A DNA stretch of 44,132 nucleotides from Eubacteriales Family XIII. Incertae Sedis bacterium (lineage in GTDB: Bacteria > Bacillota > Clostridia > Peptostreptococcales > Anaerovoracaceae). The notes beneath the pieces are model-generated. The model was given only the letters and a program-made list of their open reading frames with translations. It was not told the origin of the DNA and made no database searches. Shown here piece after piece: positions 25,388 to 33,026 of the stretch (positions are counted from its first letter, which is position 1; each line of letters begins with the position of its first letter). Location: positions 1 to 44,132 of the forward strand of contig JAISTX010000061.1 of NCBI GenBank assembly GCA_031272365.1, read 5' to 3'. A program made the translations under genes and the position numbers.

Positions 25388-26454
25388 TGGCCGAGGAGCC
25401 ATTCCTCCCGTTTCAGCATGGTGAAATGCTCCGTGCGGCGCTCGCCGAGGAGGGGGCAGTCCTTGTTGTGCTCCGTGTGGTGGGGCTCGAAGCCGCATTT
25501 CTCCTGGACGCGCCTCGACCGGTCGTTGCCGTCGTAGTAGCCGCTCCAGACGGCGGCGAAGCCTTTGCCGAGGAAGCTGTGGCGCAGGAGCGCGCCGACC
25601 GCCTCGGTGGCGAGGCCCTGGCCCCAGTACGGCTCGCCGATCCAGTAGCCGACCTCCGTCTCGTTGTCGCCGATCGCGGCGGTGTGCACGCCCTCGCGCG
25701 TCATGAGCCCGATGCTCCCGATGGGCTCGCCCGTTTCTTTCAGGGTGATCGCGTAGTTCTCGGGCGCGGACAGCACGGTTTGGATGACGGATTGGCTGTT
25801 CTCGAGGCTTTGGTGCTCGGGCCAGCCCGCGATCGGGCCGACGTTCGGGTTGGAGGCGTATTTGTACAGCGCCGCGGCGTCCGGCGCGTGCCACGGCCGC
25901 AGCAGGAGCCGCTCCGTTTCGAAAACGGTGTCGATCAGGCAGGGCCGCATGGCGGCGAGCGCGGCCTCATGGCTTTCGCGCGACGACCCCGCGCAGCAGA
26001 GCGCGTCGACACAGATCGGCACGTTCGGGAGGTAGGCGCGCAGCAGCATGGCGTTGGAGATCACGCAGATGTCTGTGCACAGCCCGATGAGGGTGATGGA
26101 GCTGATCGGATGCTTCGCGTGCTCGGCGGCGAGCGCCGCGACCAGCGAGGCGGATCCAAAGGTGGATTTCTCGAACACGAACCCCTCCCCGGCCCATTCC
26201 GCCACCTCGGGGCAGAGCCGCCAGCCCTCCGAGCCCTTCTCGCAGTGGGCGACGGGCAGCCGCTGCCCTTCCAGCGTCCCCGGGAAATCCGCGCCGTGCG
26301 TGTCCAGGGTGAACACCATGGGGCCTCTTTTTTCTTCGCGGTGCCACTGGATCTTCTGCTCCACATAGGGCATGATCGCGCACGCGGCCTCGGAGCCGAG
26401 GACCCCTGTGACAAAATCGTTTTGCATATCGATGACAACCAAGAGCTCGTTCAT
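25381..26454 (-). CDS. fusion protein: isochorismatase-like cysteine hydrolase + GNAT acetyltransferase
   Basis: A 357-residue protein made of two enzymes. Residues 1-175 are a cysteine hydrolase of the nicotinamidase/isochorismatase family: Asp9 in VVIDMQNDF, Lys in FVFEKSTFGS (near 95) and the catalytic Cys in LCTDICVISNA (near 127). Residues 180-357 are a RimJ/RimL-type GNAT N-acetyltransferase: ETERLLLRPW at its start and the acetyl-CoA motif WGQGLATEA. The join, DTVFETERLLL, has no start codon or stop, so it is one polypeptide. The ATG at 26454 has AGGGA very close upstream. Substrates are unknown; nicotinamide or a related amide is plausible for the first half. Confidence 0.85.
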   Translation of the reverse strand: MNELLVVIDMQNDFVTGVLGSEAACAIMPYVEQKIQWHREEKRGPMVFTLDTHGADFPGTLEGQRLPVAHCEKGSEGWRLCPEVAEWAGEGFVFEKSTFGSASLVAALAAEHAKHPISSITLIGLCTDICVISNAMLLRAYLPNVPICVDALCCAGSSRESHEAALAAMRPCLIDTVFETERLLLRPWHAPDAAALYKYASNPNVGPIAGWPEHQSLENSQSVIQTVLSAPENYAITLKETGEPIGSIGLMTREGVHTAAIGDNETEVGYWIGEPYWGQGLATEAVGALLRHSFLGKGFAAVWSGYYDGNDRSRRVQEKCGFEPHHTEHNKDCPLLGERRTEHFTMLKREEWLLGQR

Positions 26455-26536
26455 TTCCCTGACCCATTTCTCTTCCTATATATATGACGATATGGTGGAG
26501 ATTGCTCCATGGCGTATTCTATCAAGAATTGCCCTG

Positions 26537-26545
26537 TGATACAAT
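26537..26545 (+). promoter_or_regulatory. putative extended -10 promoter
   Basis: TGA-TACAAT (hexamer 26540-26545) with a weak -35 TTCTAT 17 bases upstream, 48 bases before the ATG at 26593. The 138-base divergent gap holds this and an AT-rich TATATATA stretch near 26477-26484 that may serve the reverse gene. Confidence 0.4.
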
Positions 26546-26592
26546 CATGCAGATGGGTTTCATCTGTTCCACGTGGATAGGAGGGCGAGGAT

Positions 26593-27729
26593 ATGCCGTT
26601 TGGTTTTGGGAAGAAGCACGAGAAGGCGGGCATCGACTGGCCGCAGCCTTCGTTTGCGGAGAGGGTGCGGAAGTTCTGGGCGTGGTTTTCGGAGAACGAG
26701 GGGCGCATCGAGGCGTTCATCGAGGGCCAGCGCCAGGGGGCGTACACGCCCGGCGACGTGGAGGATTTCGTCACGTTCCTCTCGTCGGGGGTCGGGCTGG
26801 TCTCAGAGGGGATCCGCTTCAACGTCGGCGGCGACAACGAGTTTACTTTCGCGGTCAGCGGCGATGATTATTTGCACTATCTGCTGCCATACATCGTGGG
26901 GCAGCAGCCGGAGGATCTGAAAGGGAAGTGGCAGTTTTTTGCGGGCATGCAGGGGACGGGCGGCCGGGACTTCACCTTGCGCATGGACGGCGCCAGCGCG
27001 CCCGCCGAGGAGGTGTTCGTCTCCATGGCGTTCGAGGAGGGCGCGGGCAAGGCGGACCTGCGGTTTTTTGTGGAGGCGGTGAAGGACAGGGGCGACGAGG
27101 ACGCATACCGGTTCTTCTACGTCTTCATGGAGAACATCATCGGGGAGGCGCTCTCCTACACCTGCGTCAGGCGCGTCGACCGGGCGGAGGCGCGCGAGGA
27201 GGGGATGTTCCCACTGACGGAGCTGGAGGCGAAGCTCAAGGATTTCTTGCTGAAGGGGGAGGCGGCGCCGGACCCGGCGCAGAGCTATTTCCTCTACCGG
27301 ATGGAAGGGGATCCGGAGGGCGGCGCACCCCGCACGGATGTCTTTGTCGGCCGCAGTTGCTACACATGGATCCTCAACGCGTACTATGACGGCGAGGGCG
27401 GCTGCTTCGACGCGTTCGCCGGGTGCGGCGCGACGCCGGTCTTCCTGCACTGGGAAGTCGACGCGGGGCGCAGGGATCCGCTCGAGGAGCGGAACGCGCT
27501 CGAGGACGCCCTGGTGGTGGCGGCGCTGGGGGAGGGCGACCCGGACCGCGCGGGGGTCCTGCTCGGCGCGGCGATGGGGCACGCCCGCGCCTACCTCGAC
27601 ATCCTGCTCTACGACCCGGCCGCGTTCTGGGAGATGGCGAAGCCGGTCTTCGACGCCTTGCCGTATCCGGTCACGATGACGGAGTTCAAGCAGCGGGGCG
27701 GCAGCGTCGCTGTCAATGCGGCGGGTTGA
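26593..27729 (+). CDS. hypothetical protein, 378 residues
   Basis: I do not recognise this family. The protein is soluble, acidic and without signal peptide or membrane segments. It has two similar-looking alpha/beta stretches: EFTFAVSGDDYLHYLLPYIV (about 77-96) and SYFLYRMEGD near 233. A conserved-looking end, AFWEMAKPVFDALPYPV, lies near 346. It uses the same GC-rich codons as its neighbours, so there is no sign of recent transfer. The ATG at 26593 follows AGGAGGGCG. It lies between the divergent fusion gene and the PfkB-type kinase, whose start is 46 bases on, with its own promoter. Confidence 0.75.
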   Translation: MPFGFGKKHEKAGIDWPQPSFAERVRKFWAWFSENEGRIEAFIEGQRQGAYTPGDVEDFVTFLSSGVGLVSEGIRFNVGGDNEFTFAVSGDDYLHYLLPYIVGQQPEDLKGKWQFFAGMQGTGGRDFTLRMDGASAPAEEVFVSMAFEEGAGKADLRFFVEAVKDRGDEDAYRFFYVFMENIIGEALSYTCVRRVDRAEAREEGMFPLTELEAKLKDFLLKGEAAPDPAQSYFLYRMEGDPEGGAPRTDVFVGRSCYTWILNAYYDGEGGCFDAFAGCGATPVFLHWEVDAGRRDPLEERNALEDALVVAALGEGDPDRAGVLLGAAMGHARAYLDILLYDPAAFWEMAKPVFDALPYPVTMTEFKQRGGSVAVNAAG

Positions 27730-27732
27730 TTG

Positions 27733-27741
27733 TGGTAAAAT
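27733..27741 (+). promoter_or_regulatory. putative extended -10 promoter of the PfkB-type kinase
   Basis: TGG-TAAAAT (hexamer 27736-27741) 34 bases before the ATG at 27776, with a weak -35 (GTCAAT, 18-bp spacer). Confidence 0.45.
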
Positions 27742-27775
27742 TTCATTATTGGATGCGGAGCATACGGAGCGTATT

Positions 27776-28750
27776 ATGAAGAAGAAAATGATTGCAATCG
27801 GGGAAGCGCTGATCGATTTCATCCCGGGGCAGACCGGGCGGGCGCTGAAGGACGTGGAGCATTTCGCGCCGAAGATCGGCGGCGGGCCCACGAATGCCGC
27901 GGGGGCGTTTGCGCGGCTCGGCGGGCACGCGGCGCTGCTAACGAAGGTGGGCAACGACCCCTTCGGCGGCAAGGTCGTGTCCGAGCTGGACGCGTACGGC
28001 GTGGACGTCAGCCATGTGGTGCGGACGGACGAGGCGAATACGACGCTCGCCTTCGTGTCGCTCATGGCGGACGGGCAGCGCGAGTTTTCGTTCTACCGAA
28101 ACCCGGGCGCGGAGATGCTGTACACGGCGGACGAGGTGCCGGAGGGGGTCTTCGCGGACGCGTTCTGCCTCCACTTCACGTCGGTCTCGCTGGGCGACTA
28201 CCCGATGAAGGAGGCGCATACGCGCGCGATCTCGTATATCAAGGGCGCGGGCGGCATCGTGAGCTTCGACCCGAACGTGCGGCTGTCGCTGTGGCCGGAC
28301 GGGGCGGCGCTCCGGCGGCGCATTCTGGAGTTCGTGCCGGTGGCGCACATCGTGAAGATGTCGGACGAGGAGCTGGAGTTTGTGACGGGCAAGGCGCGGA
28401 TCGAGGACGCGCTGCCGTCGCTGTTCACGGGCGACGTGCAGCTCGTGCTGTTCACGAAGGGCGCGGCGGGCGCGGCGGCGTTCACGCGCACGGCGTCGGC
28501 GGAATGCGCCTCGAAGAAGGTGGCGGCGATCGACACGACGGGGGCGGGCGACGCCTTCATCGGGTCCTTCCTGTTCAAGCTCGCGGAGATGGGCGTGGGC
28601 ATTGGCGCGCTCGGCACGCTCGAGGGGCCGGCGCTTTCCGAGCTGCTCGGCTTCGCGAACGATTATTGCGGATACAGCGTGCAGCGGAACGGGGCCATCG
28701 CTTCCTACGCCACCATGGAGGAGTTTAAGCATTATTTAAGCAGCTTCTAA
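27776..28750 (+). CDS. PfkB-family carbohydrate kinase, probable fructokinase
   Basis: A 324-residue ATP-dependent sugar kinase. The N-terminal PfkB signature is GGGPTNAAGAFARLGG (about residues 39-54). The C-terminal signature DTTGAGDAFIGSF (near 253-265) contains the catalytic Asp of GAGDAF. The opening IAIGEALIDFIPG is typical of fructokinases and 2-keto-3-deoxygluconate kinases. The ATG at 27776 has GGAG six bases upstream. In this context it could phosphorylate the fructose made by the mannose isomerase, completing entry into glycolysis. Ribokinase or KDG kinase are alternatives. Confidence 0.88.
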   Translation: MKKKMIAIGEALIDFIPGQTGRALKDVEHFAPKIGGGPTNAAGAFARLGGHAALLTKVGNDPFGGKVVSELDAYGVDVSHVVRTDEANTTLAFVSLMADGQREFSFYRNPGAEMLYTADEVPEGVFADAFCLHFTSVSLGDYPMKEAHTRAISYIKGAGGIVSFDPNVRLSLWPDGAALRRRILEFVPVAHIVKMSDEELEFVTGKARIEDALPSLFTGDVQLVLFTKGAAGAAAFTRTASAECASKKVAAIDTTGAGDAFIGSFLFKLAEMGVGIGALGTLEGPALSELLGFANDYCGYSVQRNGAIASYATMEEFKHYLSSF

Positions 28751-28841
28751 AGGGCTTTTCATGCGCCTTTAATGAATCCCGGATTCCTTTTGCCTATACT
28801 GAATCTCAGGAAGTGGCAAGCAGCCCTGAAGGAGGTTGGCA

Positions 28842-30347
28842 ATGGAAATCCGCAAGATTCGCTTTTTGGAACCCGGCAGCCCGGCGTACCGGCCGGCGTT
28901 CAAGAACCGTTTTGTATACGAGGAGACGATCAGGAACCCTTCGATCGGTCTCATGACGCTCGCGACGATCGCGCGGGGGCGCGTGCCGGACACGCGGATG
29001 TACAGCGAGTCCATCTCCCTGGTTGACTGGAAGGATGTGCTGGACGCGGACGTGGTCTTCCTCGGCGTGTTCACGTTCGCGGCGCCGCGCGGGTACAAGC
29101 TGGCGCAGTACATCAAGGCGCATTCGAAGGCGGTCGTCGTGATGGGCGGGCTGCATGCGTCGATGAACTACATGGAGGCAGTGCGTTACTGCGACTACGT
29201 GCTTCTCGGAGAGGGCGACGAGTCGATAGGAGAGTTTCTGGACGCGCTCGCGGCGGGGCGGGAACCGGATTTCCCGGGCGTGGCGTACCGTGGTCGGGAC
29301 GGCGAGACCGTCTGCACGGGCGCCCGCCGCCCGCCGGAGCGGTTCGAGACCGTGCCGGACCGGGGCATCGTCGTGGGCTACCGCGAGAGGGCGGGCTACA
29401 ACACGCTCTGGCCGCAGGTGCACGCGTCGCGGGGCTGCCCGCATGACTGCGACTACTGCGCGGTCGTGCGGCATTTCGGCCGCCGCGTGCGGACGCGCTC
29501 GCCGGAGAGCGTCGTGGAGGACATCCGGCAGGCGATCGCCTTCCACGAGCCGGCGCGCGGGCGGCGCCTGACGCAGATGCTCTGGATCACGGACGACAAT
29601 TTCTTCGCGGACCGCGCGTGGGCGGTGTCCGTTCTTGAGGCGATCATCGACAGCGGGATCTCCTACCACTTCACGATCCAGGCGCGCTACGAGGTGGGCT
29701 TCGACGACGAGATGCTCGAGCTGATGAAGCGGGCGGGCTTCACGGAGGTCGCGATGGGCATCGAGTTCATCGAGGACGAGAGCTTCGAGATGTACCACAA
29801 GAAATGCACGAAGGACGACGTGGTCCGCTCGATCCGCAACATCCAGGCGCACGGCCTCGGCGTGCGCGGGCTGTTCATCCTCGGCGCGGACTCGCACACG
29901 AAGGGCGTGGGTGCCCGGCTGGCGGCGTTCGTGGAGGCGTATGGCATCAAGGGCGTGCTCATCCAGGCGATGTACTTCGTGCCGGGCACGCCGGCCTACG
30001 AGGCGGCCAAGGACCGCTTGCTGCACCGCGACTGGGAGAAATACTGCGGCAACGCCGTCCACCGGCCGGCGCGCATGACGGCGGCGGAGCTCCAGCGCGA
30101 GGTGATCTGCGCAAGCCGGAAGATTTACTCGCCGGCCCGCCTGCTGCGCGCGCTGTTGACGCGGCGCGGCACGGACCGCGTGCTCTTCATCGGCGAATAC
30201 CTGTGGCAGGCCAGCGTCCGCAAACGTATGCGCCGCGAGCTTGCAAACCTGGAGGCGGCGGAGCTTGCCACGCAGCCCGCGCAGATACCCCCCGCCCAGC
30301 CCGCCGCAACCCCCGCCCAGCCCGCCGCAACCCCCATGGCCGGGTAG
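28842..30347 (+). CDS. radical SAM protein with B12-binding-type N-terminal domain
   Basis: A 501-residue protein. Residues 1-150 form a cobalamin-binding-like Rossmann domain (VVFLGVFTFAAPRGYKLAQ, then VVVMGGLHASMNY and DYVLLGEGDE). The radical SAM core begins at RGCPHDCDYC near residue 198; its CxxxCxxC binds the 4Fe-4S cluster that cleaves SAM. LWITDDNFFADR and GFTEVAMGIEFIEDESFE follow as usual for the core. The tail is proline-rich with two AQPAATP repeats. The ATG at 28842 has GAAGGAGG six bases upstream; a -10-like TATACT is at 28795. The reaction is unknown: methylation or a rearrangement is typical of the class. Confidence 0.87.
   Translation: MEIRKIRFLEPGSPAYRPAFKNRFVYEETIRNPSIGLMTLATIARGRVPDTRMYSESISLVDWKDVLDADVVFLGVFTFAAPRGYKLAQYIKAHSKAVVVMGGLHASMNYMEAVRYCDYVLLGEGDESIGEFLDALAAGREPDFPGVAYRGRDGETVCTGARRPPERFETVPDRGIVVGYRERAGYNTLWPQVHASRGCPHDCDYCAVVRHFGRRVRTRSPESVVEDIRQAIAFHEPARGRRLTQMLWITDDNFFADRAWAVSVLEAIIDSGISYHFTIQARYEVGFDDEMLELMKRAGFTEVAMGIEFIEDESFEMYHKKCTKDDVVRSIRNIQAHGLGVRGLFILGADSHTKGVGARLAAFVEAYGIKGVLIQAMYFVPGTPAYEAAKDRLLHRDWEKYCGNAVHRPARMTAAELQREVICASRKIYSPARLLRALLTRRGTDRVLFIGEYLWQASVRKRMRRELANLEAAELATQPAQIPPAQPAATPAQPAATPMAG
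30294..30335 (+). repeat. two 21-bp tandem repeats at the radical SAM 3' end
   Basis: A 21-base unit starting GCCCAGCCCGCCGCAACC occurs twice in a row and encodes AQPAATP twice. A partial third (PAQIPP) precedes it. It lies in the flexible C-terminal tail and may vary in copy number. Confidence 0.6.
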
Positions 30348-30395
30348 CCGCCCGCAGACGGTGGGAATTGCGGTGAACGGCGACAGCGAGTCTTG

Positions 30396-30424
30396 TTGCC
30401 GGGCACGCGTTTCTGTGCAATAAT
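30396..30424 (+). promoter_or_regulatory. promoter with inverted repeat in the spacer (copy A)
   Basis: TTGCCG (30396-30401), 17-bp spacer, AATAAT (30419-30424), 42 bases before the ATG at 30466. The spacer holds GCAC-N8-GTGC. It is strikingly like the promoter at 32465-32493, sharing the TTG, the GTTT and the TGTGCAATAAT end. Confidence 0.6.
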
Positions 30425-30465
30425 GGTTTCACACGGAGAACAAACACAGATATGAGGAGAGTGCC

Positions 30466-31314
30466 ATGAGTTTGTATGACAAAGCGGTGGTCCAGGCGCT
30501 GCGGCGCTATGAAGAGGCCTATTTCGATGCTACCGAGCCGAAGGTTTTGGAGGGCTTGCGGGAGCAGGGGCTGTATTTCCCGCCCAGGACGATGACGCAC
30601 GACGAATCCCTGGCATGGGCGACCACCGAGTACGCGCTATGCGAGGAGGGGCGGATCGTCGAGAGCTTCCTGGCCGGGGTCGGGGGGAATCTCCCCCATC
30701 TGCGCGCGCCCCTGTCCGCCTACGCCATCATGGCGCACCTGCCGCAGCACGCGTACGACCCGGTGGATGAAACCGGCGAGGACACGGGCTACTGCACGGT
30801 CTGCGGTGCAGAAGACGGAGAGGAGATCGACTTCACATCCACGAACTACTTCCGGATGACGCGGGGGTGCTGCGTCACTTCGGAGCCGTCCGAGCTCGCC
30901 TTCTTCCTGTCGAGGCACAACGTGGAAAAATACTCCGCGCCCGGGCCTACGGACATCGCGCTGTTTGCGGAGATCGTGGCCGTGATCGGGAAATGCAAAG
31001 GCGGCGAAAAGCCGGGCGACCTGGTGAAGAAAATCCGGAAGATCCGGGGCGTCGAGATGACAAACGAAGAGGGCCGGGCGTTCCTGAACCTGCTCGGCCA
31101 CGCCGGGATCCTGCAGGCGCCCGGGCATCCGGGTTTGATCTACGCGTACGAAAACCTGGCGACGGTGCCGATGCTGTCCACCGGCCTCGCGGACATGGAG
31201 TGGAGCTACCCGGTCGACTACTGGCGCGGGCAATACGGCGTCAACCGGGACGCCATGGAGCGCTGGTTCGGGGGCTACCCCGCCATCATAAGCGCGTGCG
31301 GGGGGGTGGCATGA
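30466..31314 (+). CDS. hypothetical protein, 282 residues
   Basis: A family I do not recognise. The protein is soluble, with no signal peptide or membrane segment. It opens with a helical SLYDKAVVQALRRYEEAYFD and has one CxxC (YCTVCG, near residue 107) that could bind a metal. An end rich in Trp and Tyr follows (DMEWSYPVDYWRGQYG near 245). The ATG at 30466 is preceded by GAGGAGAG. The stop overlaps the aldo/keto reductase start (ATGATGA), so the two proteins are translationally coupled and probably work together. The shared promoter type with the RidA-like gene suggests common control. Confidence 0.72.
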   Translation: MSLYDKAVVQALRRYEEAYFDATEPKVLEGLREQGLYFPPRTMTHDESLAWATTEYALCEEGRIVESFLAGVGGNLPHLRAPLSAYAIMAHLPQHAYDPVDETGEDTGYCTVCGAEDGEEIDFTSTNYFRMTRGCCVTSEPSELAFFLSRHNVEKYSAPGPTDIALFAEIVAVIGKCKGGEKPGDLVKKIRKIRGVEMTNEEGRAFLNLLGHAGILQAPGHPGLIYAYENLATVPMLSTGLADMEWSYPVDYWRGQYGVNRDAMERWFGGYPAIISACGGVA

Positions 31315-32444
31315 TGAAATACAGGCATTTTGCGTCGGCGGGGCTGGACATTTCGCTGCTTGGGTTTGGGGCGATGCGACTCCCCACCATCGGAGGGGAC
31401 CACGCGCATATCGACGAGGGCGAGGCGATCCGGATGATCCGCGCGGCCATCGATGGTGGCGTGAACTACGTCGACACGGCGTACGTCTACCATGGCGGCA
31501 TGAGCGAAGGCGTCGTCGGGAAGGCCTTGAAAGATGGTTATCGGGAGAAGGCCTACGTTGCGACGAAGCTGCCCTATTGGGCGATGCAGGGCCCGGGCGA
31601 GATGGAGCCGGCGCTCGACCTGTCGCTGAAGCGGCTCGACATCGATGCCATCGACTTTTACCTCGTGCACGACATCTCAGGCGACCGCTGGGAGACGGTG
31701 AAGCAGTGGGGGATCTTCGAATTCATGGCGCGCGCGAAGCAGCAGGGCAAGATCCGGCACATCGGCTTTTCGTGCCACGGCAGCAGCCCGGATTATTTCA
31801 GGGAGGTGCTCGATGCCTATCCCTGGGAGTTCGCGCAGCTGCAGCTCAACTTCCTCGACAAAGACACGCAGGCCGGTGTCGCGGGCTACGAGTACGCGGC
31901 CGGCAAGGGCATCCCCATCATCGTGATGGAGCCGCTGAAGGGCGGCAAGCTGACGGACAGCCTGCCGGAGTCCATCCGGCGGCGCTGGGACGCGCTCGGC
32001 GGCGGGCGCACACCGGCGGAATGGGCGCTGCGCTGGGCCGCGAACCTGCCCGGCGTGCTGACGATCCTGTCGGGCATGAGCACGATGGCGCAGGTCGAGG
32101 AGAACGTGCGCGTGCTGTCGGACGCAGACGCGGGCGGCCTGTCGGCGGCGGAGCTCAAGGCCCTGGACGACCTCGCGGCCGAGTACAACCGCCTCATCAC
32201 CTACGCCTGCACGGGCTGCCGCTACTGCCTGCCCTGCACGTCGGGGATCGAGATCCCGCAGGTCATGGACTTCGTGAACAATTGGGCGATGTTCGCGCAA
32301 AACCCGAAGCTGAAAAACGAATACCGTATGTTCCTGGAGACGAAGGCGTCCGCCTGCGTCGCCTGCGGCAAATGCGAGGCGGAGTGCCCGCAGCACCTGC
32401 CGATAGCAGAGGCGATGAAGCAAGCGGCCGGGATCTTCGAATAA
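31311..32444 (+). CDS. aldo/keto reductase with C-terminal 4Fe-4S ferredoxin-like domain
   Basis: A 377-residue oxidoreductase. The AKR barrel has the catalytic set Asp and Tyr in NYVDTAYVYHGG, Lys in ATKLPYW and His in YLVHDIS. The C-terminal 80 residues hold cysteine motifs CTGCRYCLPC (near 300) and CVACGKCEAECP (near 348), fit for iron-sulfur clusters. This is the known AKR/4Fe-4S architecture of anaerobes. The start is ATG 31311 (ATG 31314 is possible) after GGGGGGTGG, overlapping the upstream stop. Electron donor and substrate are unknown. Oxygen-sensitive clusters fit an anaerobic host. Confidence 0.9.
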   Translation: MMKYRHFASAGLDISLLGFGAMRLPTIGGDHAHIDEGEAIRMIRAAIDGGVNYVDTAYVYHGGMSEGVVGKALKDGYREKAYVATKLPYWAMQGPGEMEPALDLSLKRLDIDAIDFYLVHDISGDRWETVKQWGIFEFMARAKQQGKIRHIGFSCHGSSPDYFREVLDAYPWEFAQLQLNFLDKDTQAGVAGYEYAAGKGIPIIVMEPLKGGKLTDSLPESIRRRWDALGGGRTPAEWALRWAANLPGVLTILSGMSTMAQVEENVRVLSDADAGGLSAAELKALDDLAAEYNRLITYACTGCRYCLPCTSGIEIPQVMDFVNNWAMFAQNPKLKNEYRMFLETKASACVACGKCEAECPQHLPIAEAMKQAAGIFE

Positions 32445-32464
32445 CGAATAGGCAAAGTACCTTG

Positions 32465-32493
32465 TTGCGGTGCACATGTTTTTGTGCAATAAT
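32465..32493 (+). promoter_or_regulatory. promoter with inverted repeat in the spacer (copy B)
   Basis: TTGCGG (32465-32470), 17-bp spacer, AATAAT (32488-32493), 48 bases before the RidA-like ATG. The spacer and its edge contain TGCACA-N6-TGTGCA (32471-32488), a 6-bp perfect inverted repeat overlapping the first base of the -10. Confidence 0.6.
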
Positions 32494-32540
32494 ACTCTTC
32501 CGCGATAACGCTTGCATTGATTCCAAAGGGGGGATTCAAC

Positions 32541-32966
32541 ATGGACAATTTTGAGCGCGAGTTTTACGATGATTTCAAAGTCGGAATGGCAAAATTCCTG
32601 ATTGTGGACGACTTCATCTTCCTCTCGGGCATGTCGGCGTCAAACGGCTCTTCGGACGCAGCCATACCCGATACCATCAAAGAACAGATCCGGGCCGTCG
32701 CCGAAAACCTACACCGCACCTTCAAGCTCGCCGCCTGGACCGAGGAGCCCCTGACGAGGATGGTCAAATTCACAATCTATGTGAAGAAGGGCGCCGCTCC
32801 CCCCCACTACGTCATGCGGCAGTTCATTGAGGCGTGCCAGGAGCTTGCGCCGAAACTGATCGATTATCCCAGCACCGGCACCTGCGTCGTGGTGGAGCAG
32901 CTGGAGCATGAGGAACATTTGCTGGTGGTCGACGCGATCGGGGCGATCGCGGAGGGCACGGACTGA
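32541..32966 (+). CDS. RidA/YjgF/UK114-family protein
   Basis: A 141-residue small protein with the Rid fold: FIFLSGMSASN near residue 28, helix IKEQIRAVAENLHRTF, strand LTRMVKFTIYVK and the late strand TCVVVEQL followed by LLVVDAIGAI. RidA proteins hydrolyse reactive imines using an Arg in a P-A-R-S-x-V motif. Here the matching place reads PSTGTCVVV with no Arg, so the classical deaminase activity is doubtful; other Rid subfamilies lack it too. The ATG at 32541 follows AAAGGGGGG. Function is unknown beyond family. Confidence 0.82.
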   Translation: MDNFEREFYDDFKVGMAKFLIVDDFIFLSGMSASNGSSDAAIPDTIKEQIRAVAENLHRTFKLAAWTEEPLTRMVKFTIYVKKGAAPPHYVMRQFIEACQELAPKLIDYPSTGTCVVVEQLEHEEHLLVVDAIGAIAEGTD

Positions 32967-32990
32967 TTCCTGTTGACGCGATTCTGCGGA

Positions 32991-33020
32991 TTGCCGACCG
33001 GGGTCAAATAGGTATATAAT
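32991..33020 (+). promoter_or_regulatory. promoter of the SGNH/zinc-finger gene, predicted leaderless
   Basis: TTGCCG (32991-32996), 18-bp spacer, consensus TATAAT (33015-33020). Only six bases separate the -10 from the ATG at 33027 and no Shine-Dalgarno sequence fits, so the transcript should start at the initiation codon. Confidence 0.6.
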
Positions 33021-33026
33021 AGCCCC

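Noticed and set aside
28747..28773. Terminator after the PfkB-type kinase
   Set aside because: AAAGG/CCTTT could pair but the stem is five bases with mismatches and there is no T-run.
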